Source: Opitutaceae bacterium (GTDB taxonomy: Bacteria > Verrucomicrobiota > Verrucomicrobiia > Opitutales > Opitutaceae). From it: a DNA stretch of 64,000 nucleotides. A program made the position numbers and the translations under genes. Each line of letters begins with the position of its first letter. The first letter of the stretch is position 1. The notes under the pieces were generated by a model. That model was given only the letters and a program-made list of their open reading frames with translations. It did no database searches and was not told the DNA's origin. The stretch lies in NCBI GenBank assembly GCA_016795565.1, contig JAEUGW010000041.1, forward strand, positions 36,691 to 100,690, in the 5' to 3' direction. Below are positions 34,751 to 43,322 of this stretch, one piece after another.

Positions 34751-36982
34751 ATGAACCCCAACAGTCCTATGAACCTGCAACCAAGAGCTAGATCGATCCA
34801 GCGGGCCGCAGTTTGGTTAACGCCATTCTGTGCGGTCGCGCTATTTGCCCAACAGGCCGCCCCAACCACCAGCACGGCTCCTAAAACCCCAAATGAAGAA
34901 AAGATCGTGCATCTGGAAAAATACACGGTCACGACGGCCACCCGCAGCGCCAAGGCGATCGACAAGATTCCTGGCGCGATCGTAGTTCTGACCCAAACCG
35001 AGCTCGAACAACATTACTTGGTTGCAGATGACCTTTCCAAGGCGCTCGCCGCGCTGGTGCCGGGTTTCGCTCCACCTTCACAGAAAATCCAAGGATTGGG
35101 TGAGAAGATTCGCGGTCGTGACATCCTTTTCCTTTTGGACGGTGTCCCGCAGTCAAATCCGCTCCGAGCCGGACTCCGCGAAGGTTATTTTGTTGATCCA
35201 TCGATCATCGAGCGGATCGAAGTAATCAGCGGTCCCAGTGCGGTCCAAGGTTTGGGCGCGTCGGGTGGCATAATCAATTACATCACGCGCACTCCGCGCA
35301 GCGAGGGCACCCAACAACAGGTTAACACCAAGGTCACATCCCAATTCGAAGCAGATAGCTTTAAGTGGAAAACGAACTACTCCGTTTCCCGCAAAAGCGG
35401 CGATTACGACATTCTCGCATTCGCTGGTTTTCAAGACAGTGGCATGAATTACGACGCTAAGGGGCGTAGCATCGGCATGGACAATGATGGTGGCGACCAG
35501 TCCGACGCCAGGGCCAAGGATTTTTTCATCAAGCTCGGATGGAATCCCAAGGACCAGCGCCTCGAAGCGACCTACAACCGTTACGAAATAGAGGGGAAAA
35601 ACAACTATATCCCTGTGCTCGGCAATCGGGCATTGGGTGTGACGACAACTTCGCGTCGGGGGCCGTTGCCCGGGAACCTCAAGCCCAATCGGAATTTTAT
35701 CCAATCGGGCAGTTTGAGCTACAAGCATTTCCACCTCGGTGGGGGCGCACTGACTGCCCAATTCTACTTCCAGAAATCCGACGAGCTCTTCGCACGCTCC
35801 AATGCAATCTCTGCGGCCTTCCAAGACGCGAGGATCGCTCCGATCGGCACTCTCGCGGACCAGGCGGAAATTTTTTCGGACAAGCAAGGCGTGCGACTGA
35901 CCTGGGTCCGCCCGGATTTCCTGCTTCAAGGCGTCGAGCTCACGGCGGGCGCCGATTTGCTGAACGACAAGTCAAAGCAGACACTCGCCGTTACAGGGCG
36001 CACTTGGGTCCCATTGATGGACTACAAGAACTATGCGCCTTTCGTCCAGCTGGAATATGAGCATGGACCGATTACGCTGCGCGGTGGCGTCCGCCAAGAG
36101 GAAGGAGAGCTCAAAGTTGATACCTACACGACGCTCGCCTTCTATGGCCCGCCGACAGGACAGACGGTGCAAGGCGGCGCTCCGTCTTTTAGCAAAGCGA
36201 TCCCGAATCTGGGTGGCGTCTGGCGTTTCAACGAAAACCTGTCCGCCTTTGTGGCCTACAGCGAGGGCTTTGGCCTGCCCGATATTGGCCTCATTTTGCG
36301 CGTAGTTAACGCTCCGGGCAGATCGGTGGAAAATCTTCTGGATTTGCGGCCGATCATTTCCCGCAACCAGGAAGTCGGCATCACGTTTCACAGCCGGATG
36401 ATCAATCTTTCCGCTAGCTATTACGATTCTCGTGCGGACTCCGGCAACGTCACTCGTATCGATCCCGTAACCGGATTCGGCTCTGTGGTTCGGAACCCGG
36501 TTAACGTTAAGGGTTTCGAGCTTCAGGCTGACACCAGTGTGGGCAAGAAGTGGAAATTCACTGGGCTCTACAGCACCATGGATGGCAAAACTGCGCGCGA
36601 CCAGGGGCTTCCCGTTGATCTGGATCTGGGGGCGCGCAACCAGGGCCCGGACAAGCTCGTGCTGGGGGCCAACTACGCCTTCAGTCCCAAGGGCCGGATC
36701 GGACTCGAGGCGGTCAAGCTATTCGACCGCCACATCAACATCGGTCGCCGCGCCCTGAACAATGCCAACCTCGAAGAGAACTTTAATGGATACACGCTCG
36801 TCGACCTAACCGCCACCTACGAGACCCGGTTTGGCACCTTCGGCCTCGGGGTGGAGAACCTCCTCAACAAATACTACATCGGTTACTACTGGCAGGCGAA
36901 TGCGGCCAGCCAGACCAGCAACGACGACTATTTCGCCGGCCGGGGTCGCTCTGTGACCTTGAGCTACCGGTTGAAGTTCTGA
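34751..36982 (+). CDS. TonB-dependent outer-membrane receptor
   Basis: The 743-residue product has a signal peptide region ending near CAVALFAQQAAP. A possible TonB box follows (HLEKYTVTTATRS), then a plug domain with IPGAIVVLTQTEL and GRDILFLLDGVPQ, and IERIEVISGPSAVQGLGAS. A 22-strand-type barrel ends in VTLSYRLKF. The plug resembles colicin-I/FepA-type receptors (DGVPQ and GPxSxxxG motifs). Since it is preceded by the same operator as the importer and esterase, it probably takes up the pathway substrate rather than a siderophore, though iron chelates cannot be excluded. Confidence 0.92.
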   Translation: MNPNSPMNLQPRARSIQRAAVWLTPFCAVALFAQQAAPTTSTAPKTPNEEKIVHLEKYTVTTATRSAKAIDKIPGAIVVLTQTELEQHYLVADDLSKALAALVPGFAPPSQKIQGLGEKIRGRDILFLLDGVPQSNPLRAGLREGYFVDPSIIERIEVISGPSAVQGLGASGGIINYITRTPRSEGTQQQVNTKVTSQFEADSFKWKTNYSVSRKSGDYDILAFAGFQDSGMNYDAKGRSIGMDNDGGDQSDARAKDFFIKLGWNPKDQRLEATYNRYEIEGKNNYIPVLGNRALGVTTTSRRGPLPGNLKPNRNFIQSGSLSYKHFHLGGGALTAQFYFQKSDELFARSNAISAAFQDARIAPIGTLADQAEIFSDKQGVRLTWVRPDFLLQGVELTAGADLLNDKSKQTLAVTGRTWVPLMDYKNYAPFVQLEYEHGPITLRGGVRQEEGELKVDTYTTLAFYGPPTGQTVQGGAPSFSKAIPNLGGVWRFNENLSAFVAYSEGFGLPDIGLILRVVNAPGRSVENLLDLRPIISRNQEVGITFHSRMINLSASYYDSRADSGNVTRIDPVTGFGSVVRNPVNVKGFELQADTSVGKKWKFTGLYSTMDGKTARDQGLPVDLDLGARNQGPDKLVLGANYAFSPKGRIGLEAVKLFDRHINIGRRALNNANLEENFNGYTLVDLTATYETRFGTFGLGVENLLNKYYIGYYWQANAASQTSNDDYFAGRGRSVTLSYRLKF

Positions 36983-37002
36983 CCAGCCTGCGGCCCACTC
37001 GT

Positions 37003-37034
37003 CCGGACATGTCGGCTCAGGTGCGCATGTCCGG
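37003..37034 (+). terminator. Stem-loop after the TonB receptor gene
   Basis: CCGGACATG (37003-37011) and CATGTCCGG (37026-37034) form a perfect 9-bp stem with a 14-nt loop, 20 bp after the receptor stop. No run of T follows, so it may be a weak terminator, a processing site or an operator rather than a classical intrinsic terminator. The gamma-glutamyltransferase gene starts 65 bp later. Confidence 0.45.
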
Positions 37035-37098
37035 CGATCTGGCCTCGTCACCGAACCTCCAAGCGCGATCACTGCGATGGAAGGAAAATGAACAAACC

Positions 37099-38817
37099 AT
37101 GAAGTTGAAAGATGGAGAACGCATAGTGCGGACGACCCAGACGGCAGGCGGTAACAGCGCCTCGCCTCCGCATTCCACCGAGGCGACCCTCGCCCGCCCG
37201 CTCGTGACCGGCCGGCACGGCATGGTCACCTCGCTGCACCCGCTGGCATCGATGGCCGGCATGAAAATCCTGCTGCAAGGCGGCAACGCCTTCGATGCCG
37301 CCGCCGCGACCGCGATGGCGGTGGCCGTCGTGGACCCCAAAAACTCCACCATCGGCGGGCAGGGCTTTGCGACGATATATGTAGCGAAGGAGAAGCGAGT
37401 GCGCGCGCTGAACTTCTTCGGGCCCTCGCCGAAACTCGCCACCCTCGAGGCGGTGCGGGGCAAGGATTACAGTCACGGTTATCTCTCGCCCGTCGTGCCC
37501 TCATGCCTTGCAGGCTACGCCGCGATGCACGAACCCTACGGTCGGCTGCCGTGGCACGACGTCGTGCAGCCTGCGCTCGAGCTGGCCGAGCAGGGCTTCG
37601 CGGTGACGGAGGACTTTGCCGGCGTGGTCGCCCTGATGCGGCCCGAGATGGATTTTCCCACGACCCAGGCGGTGTTCTTCCCCGGCGGCCGTGCTCCGCG
37701 CGTCGGCGAACTGTTCCGCCAGCCCGACCTCACGCGCACGCTCCGCACCGTGGCCGAGGAGGGTGCCGCGGCTTTCTACCAAAGCGACATCGCGCGGCGT
37801 ATCGGCGTGTTCTTCGAGAAAAACGGCGGTCTGCTTCGCTACGAGGATCTGGCCGTTTACCAGCCCCAGTGGGTCGAGCCGCTCTCGGTCAACTACCGCG
37901 GTTACCAGATCTACACCACTCCGCCGAACAGCAGCGGCGTGGCGCTGCTGCTCCAACTCAACATCCTCCAAGGCTATGACCTCAAGGCGCTCGGCCACAA
38001 CACACCCGACTACCTCAACCTCATTGCCGAGGTGCAGCGGCTGGGCATCTCCGATCGCAACCGCTACGTCGCCGACCCCGAGGTTATCGCCGTGCCGGTC
38101 TCGCACCTGCTTAGCGAGGAGTATGCCGTCGGCCGCCGCCAGCTCATCGGTCTCGGCCGGGCCATGCCCGCCATGCCGGCGGTTGGGGTCGCAGAAAAAC
38201 CCGCCCGCAGCAACACCACCCACCTCACGGTGGCGGACGGCGAAGGCAACATGGTCTCGCTCACGCAGACGCTCGGGGCTTGGTTTGGTTCCGGTATCGT
38301 CGCCGCCGACACCGGCGTCGTTTTCAGCAACCAAATGCGTCACCTACACACGATTGCGGACAGCCCATCGCAGCTCGGGCCCGGCCGCCGCCCGCGCTCG
38401 AACCAGTCCCCCGTCATCGTGCTCAAGGACGGCGAACCGGTGCTCGCCCTCGGCACTCCGGGCACGGAGGGCATCTGGCAACGCCTCGTCCAAGTGCTGG
38501 TGAACATCATCGATTTCAACATGGATGTGCAGCGGGCCGTGGCTGCGCCGCGCATGCTGCATGGCAGTCCGACCCGGGTGGCCCTCAATCCGCCGCCCCA
38601 TGTGAAAATGGAGGACCGGATCCCGGCGACCACCGCCACCGAGCTACGCGCGCGCGGCTATCGGATTGACCTCATCCCCGACGACGAGGGCAGCGTGAAC
38701 GGCGTCCAGCGCGATCCCGCCACCGGCCTGCTCTACGGCGGGGCCGACCCGCGGCGCTGGGGCCACGAGGAGGGTTGGTGGGGCGCGGCCAATTCCGTCT
38801 ACGCTATCGGTTGGTGA
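37099..38817 (+). CDS. Gamma-glutamyltransferase-family protein
   Basis: The 572-residue product has the autoprocessing site with the nucleophile Thr near residue 373 (ARSNTTHLTVADGEGN, then VSLTQTLGAWFGSG). The small-subunit motif LALGTPGTEGIWQ and the large-subunit start GRHGMVTSLHPLAS, then GGNAFDAAAATA, are also typical. GGTs cleave or transfer gamma-glutamyl groups. No signal peptide follows the chosen ATG (37099, with GGAAGGAAAA just upstream), so a cytoplasmic role is likely. IpuF-like enzymes of this family hydrolyse gamma-glutamyl amino acids at the end of the isopropylamine pathway, a role that would overlap with the PuuD-like hydrolase. Confidence 0.88.
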   Translation: MKLKDGERIVRTTQTAGGNSASPPHSTEATLARPLVTGRHGMVTSLHPLASMAGMKILLQGGNAFDAAAATAMAVAVVDPKNSTIGGQGFATIYVAKEKRVRALNFFGPSPKLATLEAVRGKDYSHGYLSPVVPSCLAGYAAMHEPYGRLPWHDVVQPALELAEQGFAVTEDFAGVVALMRPEMDFPTTQAVFFPGGRAPRVGELFRQPDLTRTLRTVAEEGAAAFYQSDIARRIGVFFEKNGGLLRYEDLAVYQPQWVEPLSVNYRGYQIYTTPPNSSGVALLLQLNILQGYDLKALGHNTPDYLNLIAEVQRLGISDRNRYVADPEVIAVPVSHLLSEEYAVGRRQLIGLGRAMPAMPAVGVAEKPARSNTTHLTVADGEGNMVSLTQTLGAWFGSGIVAADTGVVFSNQMRHLHTIADSPSQLGPGRRPRSNQSPVIVLKDGEPVLALGTPGTEGIWQRLVQVLVNIIDFNMDVQRAVAAPRMLHGSPTRVALNPPPHVKMEDRIPATTATELRARGYRIDLIPDDEGSVNGVQRDPATGLLYGGADPRRWGHEEGWWGAANSVYAIGW

Positions 38818-38826
38818 ACTTTTTCC

Positions 38827-39593
38827 ATGAAATCACGATTCCTGCTCCTTGTCCTGATGTTCCTTGCGCTGGCTGGTGCCGCGTGGTCCGCGGCCGCGGA
38901 CAGCCCCGTCAGCCTGGTCCTCACCTACAAGGCCCGCCCCGAGGCGCGGGCCGATTTCCTCGCCTGGGTCGAGACGGCCGGCGCGGCCCGGTTTGCGGCG
39001 TGGAAGGCCGGGGGCGTCTTCAGCGACGCGCAGCTGCTGTTCAGCACGTTTCCCTCGTCGGCCAATCCCGACCTCGTGGCCATCCTGGATTTCCCGAACC
39101 TGGCCGCCAGCGCCCGCTGGCGCGAGATCGAGCGCCGTTCACCCGGCGAGCTTACCCAGGAGGCGCTGCGGCTGGCCGTGGTGGAGTCGGGCAACTACGG
39201 CGAGATCCTCTCCCGGGCCGTCGCGGCCAAGCGCGACCCCGCGCGCGCGGCCTACCTCGTGGTCACCTATGCCACCCACGTCTCCGCCGCGGAATACGCC
39301 AAATATGTCCTGGGCTACACGGTGCCGCTGATGAAGGAGTGAATGGCCGCGGGTCTGCTCACGGGCTACGCCATGCTCTACAACAACACCTCGTTCAACA
39401 CGCCGTGGGACTCGATGCTCATCATGGATACGCCGACCTGGCGGCCTTCGCCCGCCGGGACGAGGTCAAGTGGGCCGCCCGCGCCAAGCTGAACGCCAGC
39501 GACCCGGCGTTCAAGGCCTACACCGATTCCAAGGCCAGCATCCGCGACGACCGCGCGATGTTTCACGCCGACGCCATACCGCTGCCACAATGA
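38827..39593 (+). pseudogene. Secreted protein of unknown function, broken by a stop codon and a frameshift
   Basis: The start encodes a signal peptide (MKSRFLLLVLMFLALAGAAWS) and about 150 residues up to an in-frame TGA at 39340. After the stop, the same frame goes on for about 28 sensible residues (MAAGLLTGYAMLYNNTSFNT, then PWDSMLIM). It then derails near 39427. Reading then resumes in another frame as YADLAAFARRDEVKWAARAK and on to a TGA at 39591. A TGG-to-TGA change plus loss of one base in about 39427-39430 would restore a single protein of about 255 residues. I do not know its function. The first part resembles small dimeric alpha-beta barrel-type proteins only weakly. It is one of two decayed genes in this part of the cluster. 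Confidence 0.75.
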
Positions 39594-40276
39594 CCAGCTT
39601 CAGCCGGTCACTTTTCCCGTTCGCTCAGGGCCTGTTGCTGGCCGGGGCGCTCATGACCGTTCCGGTGCTGCACGCCTCCCGCAGCGGCCTCAACAACATC
39701 CCGACGGCCGACGTCTCGGCACCGCGTGTCGCCGTGGTGCACGTTTATAGTGCGGCGGGACCGGGGCGGGAGACCTCGTTTCTCACCGGGGTGCGCACGG
39801 GGTTCAGCCTGGGCGAACAGAAGTTCGAGGCCGGGGTGGACTCGCGCTGGGGGCCGGGCGCGGCCGTGCCGGCGTTTTTCAATGCCAAGTGGTCTTTGCC
39901 GGCCAAGCCGGCCGGTTCGGCACTGGCGCTCGGAATCGCCTCCCTGGCGCCCGATCGCCGCCGGTTCGGCCAGCCGCAGAGCTACGGCGGCGTCACGCAT
40001 GATTTCGGTCTCGCGCGCGTCACTGCCGGGTATGCCGTGCAGGCGGGGAACAACGCCGGATTTGCCGGACTGGACCGCAAGTTCATGGTGCACGGCCGGC
40101 CATTGGTGCTGCGTGGCGACATCCTCGAAATCCAGGACGGCCGCCATTGGCTCAGCAGCCTGGGGCTGACCTACCGGCTCAACTCCTCCGTGGGGATCGA
40201 GCTCTGGCAAAGCCACCCCACGGGCCCGGCACGGGACTACACCACGGTCAAGCTCGCCGGCTACATTCCCTTCTGA
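39590..40276 (+). CDS. Small outer-membrane beta-barrel-like secreted protein
   Basis: The 228-residue product has a signal peptide ending near VLHASRSG. It then has regular amphipathic strands (FLTGVRTGFSLGEQKFEAGV, SALALGIASLAP, ARVTAGYAVQAG, SSLGLTYRLNSSVGIELW). It ends in Phe (KLAGYIPF), as is typical for outer-membrane barrels. Its ATG overlaps the terminal TGA of the upstream pseudogene by 4 bp, so the pair was once translationally coupled. No named family is recognised. Confidence 0.6.
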   Translation: MTSFSRSLFPFAQGLLLAGALMTVPVLHASRSGLNNIPTADVSAPRVAVVHVYSAAGPGRETSFLTGVRTGFSLGEQKFEAGVDSRWGPGAAVPAFFNAKWSLPAKPAGSALALGIASLAPDRRRFGQPQSYGGVTHDFGLARVTAGYAVQAGNNAGFAGLDRKFMVHGRPLVLRGDILEIQDGRHWLSSLGLTYRLNSSVGIELWQSHPTGPARDYTTVKLAGYIPF

Positions 40277-40291
40277 ACCGATCCTGATTTT

Positions 40292-41404
40292 GTGCCTCCC
40301 GCATTCCGCCAACGACTGCTCCAACTCCACCTGCTGGCCGGACTGACCGCCGGCATTGTGCTCACCACAGTGGCCGTGGCGGGGGCCTGGATGGTGTTCC
40401 GCCCGCAGCTTGAGCCCCAAGCCTACCCGGAACTCTTCACGGTGGCTCCAGGCACGGAGCGCGTGCCGCTTGACATGTTGGCGGCCAGCGCCGGCGCCGC
40501 CTACCCAGGTCGGAAGATGAACCTGGTCCGCTTCTGGTCAGACCCAACCCGCTCGGCGATGATCCGCTGCACCAACGGCGATCAGATATACCTCGATCCG
40601 TGGACCGGCCGGGTGCTCGGCATGCAGAACAGATACCGCGGGCTCTTTGGCTACGCGGAGAGTATCCATCGCTTCCTCGGCCTCGGCAGCAGCTTCGGCA
40701 CGCACGTCACCGCGGTCGCAGCGTTACTTTTCATTTTCATCATCCTCAGCGGCCTCGTGCTCTGGCTGCCGTCCGCGTGGCGGGCGGTGCGTAACGCGCT
40801 CACGCTGAACTTCAGGCTCACCGGCCGGGCCCGGTTGCTGAACTGGCACCGCACGCTCGGGGCCTATGCGGCGGTCTTTGTGCTGCTCAGTGCCATCACT
40901 GGCCTGCCGCACGCCTACTACTGGTATGAGCACGCTATCTACCGCGTCACCGGCTCGCCTTTGCCAGAGGCTCCGGTCGCGTCGCCTTCCGGCCCGGGCC
41001 AGCTGCCAGTGGAGCAGTTGTGGCGGCGTGCGCATGCGGAGCTGCCGGACTATGAATCGGCGAACCTCTACTTCCCCAAGGACGGGGACAACGCCGCCGG
41101 GATCTGGATCGTCGGTGCCGATGCGCCGCATCCGCATGCGCGCAGCCAATACTACGTGGACGCCGCCACCGGAGTCCTGCTCCGCGCTACGCCTTACGCG
41201 GAGAGCAGCGCCGGGCACAAGTTGTTCTACTGGATGCTGGCCTGGCACCTCGGCCAGGCCGGCGGCCCGGTCACCCAGGTTCTCGTCTTCCTAGCGACTC
41301 TCTGCGTGCCAGTGCTGGCGGTCACCGGCGCGTGGTCGTATTTCCGACGGACGAGGCGCAGGCCGAAACTCCAAGCGTTCGACCCGCCACAAGAAAGGGA
41401 ATGA
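40292..41404 (+). CDS. PepSY-associated membrane protein
   Basis: The 370-residue product starts with GTG. It has an N-terminal membrane segment preceded by LLQLHLLAGLTAGIVLT and a PepSY-like domain. Further membrane segments follow (AALLFIFIILSGLVLWLP, AAVFVLLSAITGLP and a C-terminal pair), with conserved His residues before the helices, as in IucA/FecR-linked and siderophore-reductase-type PepSY_TM proteins. This family is often beside TonB receptors and may reduce ligands at the inner membrane. It overlaps the creatininase-like gene by 4 bp. A remnant of a second copy lies at 42230-42313. Confidence 0.82.
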   Translation: MPPAFRQRLLQLHLLAGLTAGIVLTTVAVAGAWMVFRPQLEPQAYPELFTVAPGTERVPLDMLAASAGAAYPGRKMNLVRFWSDPTRSAMIRCTNGDQIYLDPWTGRVLGMQNRYRGLFGYAESIHRFLGLGSSFGTHVTAVAALLFIFIILSGLVLWLPSAWRAVRNALTLNFRLTGRARLLNWHRTLGAYAAVFVLLSAITGLPHAYYWYEHAIYRVTGSPLPEAPVASPSGPGQLPVEQLWRRAHAELPDYESANLYFPKDGDNAAGIWIVGADAPHPHARSQYYVDAATGVLLRATPYAESSAGHKLFYWMLAWHLGQAGGPVTQVLVFLATLCVPVLAVTGAWSYFRRTRRRPKLQAFDPPQERE

Positions 41405-42210
41405 ACATTATGAAACTGAAAATGGGCGAACTCACGGGTGGCGAAGCGCAAGAGGTCTTATCACGGAGGCCGGTCATTCTGCTGCCGCTGGGCAGCCACG
41501 AGGATCAGGGGCCGCATGCCCCGATGGGGGACTATCTTTCCGCGGAGCGGATGGCCGAACTCATCGCCGGGCGCGCCACGCAACTCGGGGTGGAGACTTT
41601 CGTCGCTCCGGTGTTGCCCTTCGGCGGGGCTGATTTTTTCGGCTCGGTGCCGGGTGGGATTGCCCTCTCGCAGGGCACGCTCAAGGCGGTGCTCGACGAC
41701 ATGCTCGCCTGTCTCCTCCGTCATGGTTTGGATCGGCTGATCGTCATCAACGGCCATGCGGGCAATGTGCAGCCGATCCACGACGCCACGCAGGCAGTCT
41801 ATCGTGCGCGCCGGATTTTGATTCCCAGTTTCTATCTCTGGCGCATCGCCTACGGTCTGTTGCCGGGGATCCTCGGACCGGAGAAAGCCGCGCGTGCCGG
41901 GGGACACGGAGCCGATCCGCTGGCGAGCGTGACCATGCACCTGTTCCCCGAGTGGATGCGCCCGGATCTCATCCCCGAGCCGGCGCCGCCGCCCACCGTC
42001 ATGGGGCTGCCGGTTTCGGGTTTCGGCACGTTGCACTTTGAGGACGTGAATGTGGAAGTGCCGGTCGAAGTGGACGAGATCGCACCGGGGGGCGTCTGGC
42101 ATGGGGATCCGCGACTCTCGTCGGCGCAGACCGGCGCCCGGCTCGTGCAGGAGCTGACCGAGTTGGGCGCGCGTTTCGTGGCCCATTATGCGGCCGCGCG
42201 GTCAGTGTGA
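41401..42210 (+). CDS. Creatininase-family amidohydrolase
   Basis: The 269-residue product has the metal-site motif LPLGSHEDQGPHAPMGDY near residue 30. The stretch VINGHAGNVQPI is near residue 117, and a His-containing ARAGGHGADPLAS segment is near residue 160. This matches the creatininase/formamide-amidohydrolase family (creatininase, MftE, ArfB), which hydrolyses small amide or lactam bonds with Zn, Mn or Fe. It is coupled to the PepSY gene by an ATGA overlap. In this cluster it could act on an amide formed in the pathway. Confidence 0.82.
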   Translation: MNIMKLKMGELTGGEAQEVLSRRPVILLPLGSHEDQGPHAPMGDYLSAERMAELIAGRATQLGVETFVAPVLPFGGADFFGSVPGGIALSQGTLKAVLDDMLACLLRHGLDRLIVINGHAGNVQPIHDATQAVYRARRILIPSFYLWRIAYGLLPGILGPEKAARAGGHGADPLASVTMHLFPEWMRPDLIPEPAPPPTVMGLPVSGFGTLHFEDVNVEVPVEVDEIAPGGVWHGDPRLSSAQTGARLVQELTELGARFVAHYAAARSV

Positions 42211-42229
42211 AAGCACCGCCGCTCTCCGC

Positions 42230-42313
42230 ATGACTCCCGGTGTCCGAAAAGCCTTTTATTGCCTACACGTCATCGGCGGACTGACCGCGGGAAGCGTGTT
42301 GACCGCACCCTAG
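42230..42313 (+). pseudogene. N-terminal remnant of a second PepSY membrane protein
   Basis: The frame reads MTPGVRKAFYCLHVIGGLTA, then GSVLTAP and a stop (27 residues). It lines up with the start of the intact PepSY protein at 40292 (LHLLAGLTAGIVLT), sharing LH, GLTAG and VLT at the same spacing. The reading frame ends before the first membrane segment is complete. The following 179 bp (42314-42492) carry no gene or structure I can recognise, so the rest of this copy has been lost. Confidence 0.6.
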
Positions 42314-42492
42314 CGCCAGCCTGTGGAAGAGCAATATCGCATGAACTCAGAAACAGTTGCTATTGCGGTTGCCATGATTCTGCGATGCTGCCGCTCCAAG
42401 AGCCGCCCTTCATGGACTGACATGCATCACTACCCCATTAATCCTCTTACTCATAACGGGCCAGTGCCAGAGTTTCCGGCGACGGACCCGCC

Positions 42493-43266
42493 ATGAGATG
42501 TCTCGGCTTCCTTAGCGCCGGCGAACCGGACACCACAGGCCTGTATTGGCGCCAACTCCACGAGGAAATCCGCCGGCTGACCGGCCGTCGGCACTCGGGC
42601 CGCATCATCGCCGAATCGCTCGATGCCGCCGAACTCCTGGAGGAAATCGCCGGCGTGCATGACCCCCGGCGTGCCGGTCGCCGCCTCGCCGAAGCCGCGC
42701 GCCGCATCGAGCGCCGGGGAGCCAAGGGGGTTTTGCTTTGCTCAAGCACGCTGCACCCGCACGCCGAAACGGTGCGCGACGCCGTGGGGATTCCGGTGTT
42801 GCACATCGCCACGGCCATGGCGGAGAAACTCCGCCGCGTGGGCCTGCATCCCCCCGCCTTGTTGGGCCTGGACCGCGCGCGCGGCGAGGAACGCGCCTGG
42901 CAGCGCGTGCTCGCCGCGTGCGGGATCAAGGAGACCATCCTGCCCACGATGATCGACAGTGGGTTTGTGCAGGAACAGCTCCGGCGCGGGTTGAACTCCG
43001 AAACGGCCGCCGACGAAATCCGCGCCGCGTTCATCCGGCTCTCGCTCGACCTCAAGCACACCGGCGCCCGCGTGATCGTGCTCGCGCGGCCCGAACTCGC
43101 CTTCGCCCTCCCGGAGGAAAAGTCCGTGCTGCCGACCATCTGCGCCCTGCAGGCGCACTGCGAACTGGCGGCGCGATTTGTTTTGGACCGCGCCAACGGC
43201 GGCGCCCAGTCAACCGCCGGCACCGGCATCCCGCGGTCTGATGACCCTCGCGACGCAAGAAAATAA
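42493..43266 (+). CDS. Asp/Glu racemase-superfamily protein lacking the second catalytic cysteine
   Basis: The 257-residue product has the two-domain racemase pattern, with a first catalytic Cys in GVLLCSSTLHP (Cys83, matching the C-N-T-x-H of the family). The second half has an approximate equivalent, RVIVLARPELAFALP (near residue 198), where active racemases have a Cys (usually G-C-T-E-L). Arg replaces the Cys. This suggests loss of two-base racemisation and perhaps another isomerase or a hydrolytic or decarboxylase role, as known in other branches. It is preceded by the decayed region. Confidence 0.7.
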   Translation: MRCLGFLSAGEPDTTGLYWRQLHEEIRRLTGRRHSGRIIAESLDAAELLEEIAGVHDPRRAGRRLAEAARRIERRGAKGVLLCSSTLHPHAETVRDAVGIPVLHIATAMAEKLRRVGLHPPALLGLDRARGEERAWQRVLAACGIKETILPTMIDSGFVQEQLRRGLNSETAADEIRAAFIRLSLDLKHTGARVIVLARPELAFALPEEKSVLPTICALQAHCELAARFVLDRANGGAQSTAGTGIPRSDDPRDARK

Positions 43267-43312
43267 CGGATACGGACAAGGACACTGGCCGGCCGGGTGC
43301 TATGCTCGACGG
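43266..43312 (+). repeat. Imperfect repeat, copy 1 (before the AraC-type gene)
   Basis: The block starts ACGGATACGGACAAGGACA and contains GCCGGC and TATGCTC. A similar block with these same parts in the same order is found at 44249-44296, just after the AraC-type gene. I estimate about three quarters identity with small gaps. It lies 11 bp upstream of the regulator's ATG at 43323 and could be its operator or promoter. Confidence 0.4.
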
Positions 43313-43322
43313 ACCCTAACCC

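Noticed and set aside
37503..37979. Long alternative-frame open readings inside the gamma-glutamyltransferase, relaxase, recombinase and aldehyde dehydrogenase genes
   Set aside because: They are Arg/Ala/Pro-rich shadows caused by high GC content, without domains or start contexts.
39340..39342. In-frame TGA read as selenocysteine or other recoding
   Set aside because: A second lesion follows within 90 bp and no selenocysteine hairpin is apparent, so gene decay explains both.
43285..43312. Possible sigma-54 promoter (GG-N10-GC) before the AraC-type gene
   Set aside because: The second, similar block at 44249 has a different spacing (N12), and the flanking bases do not fit the consensus well.
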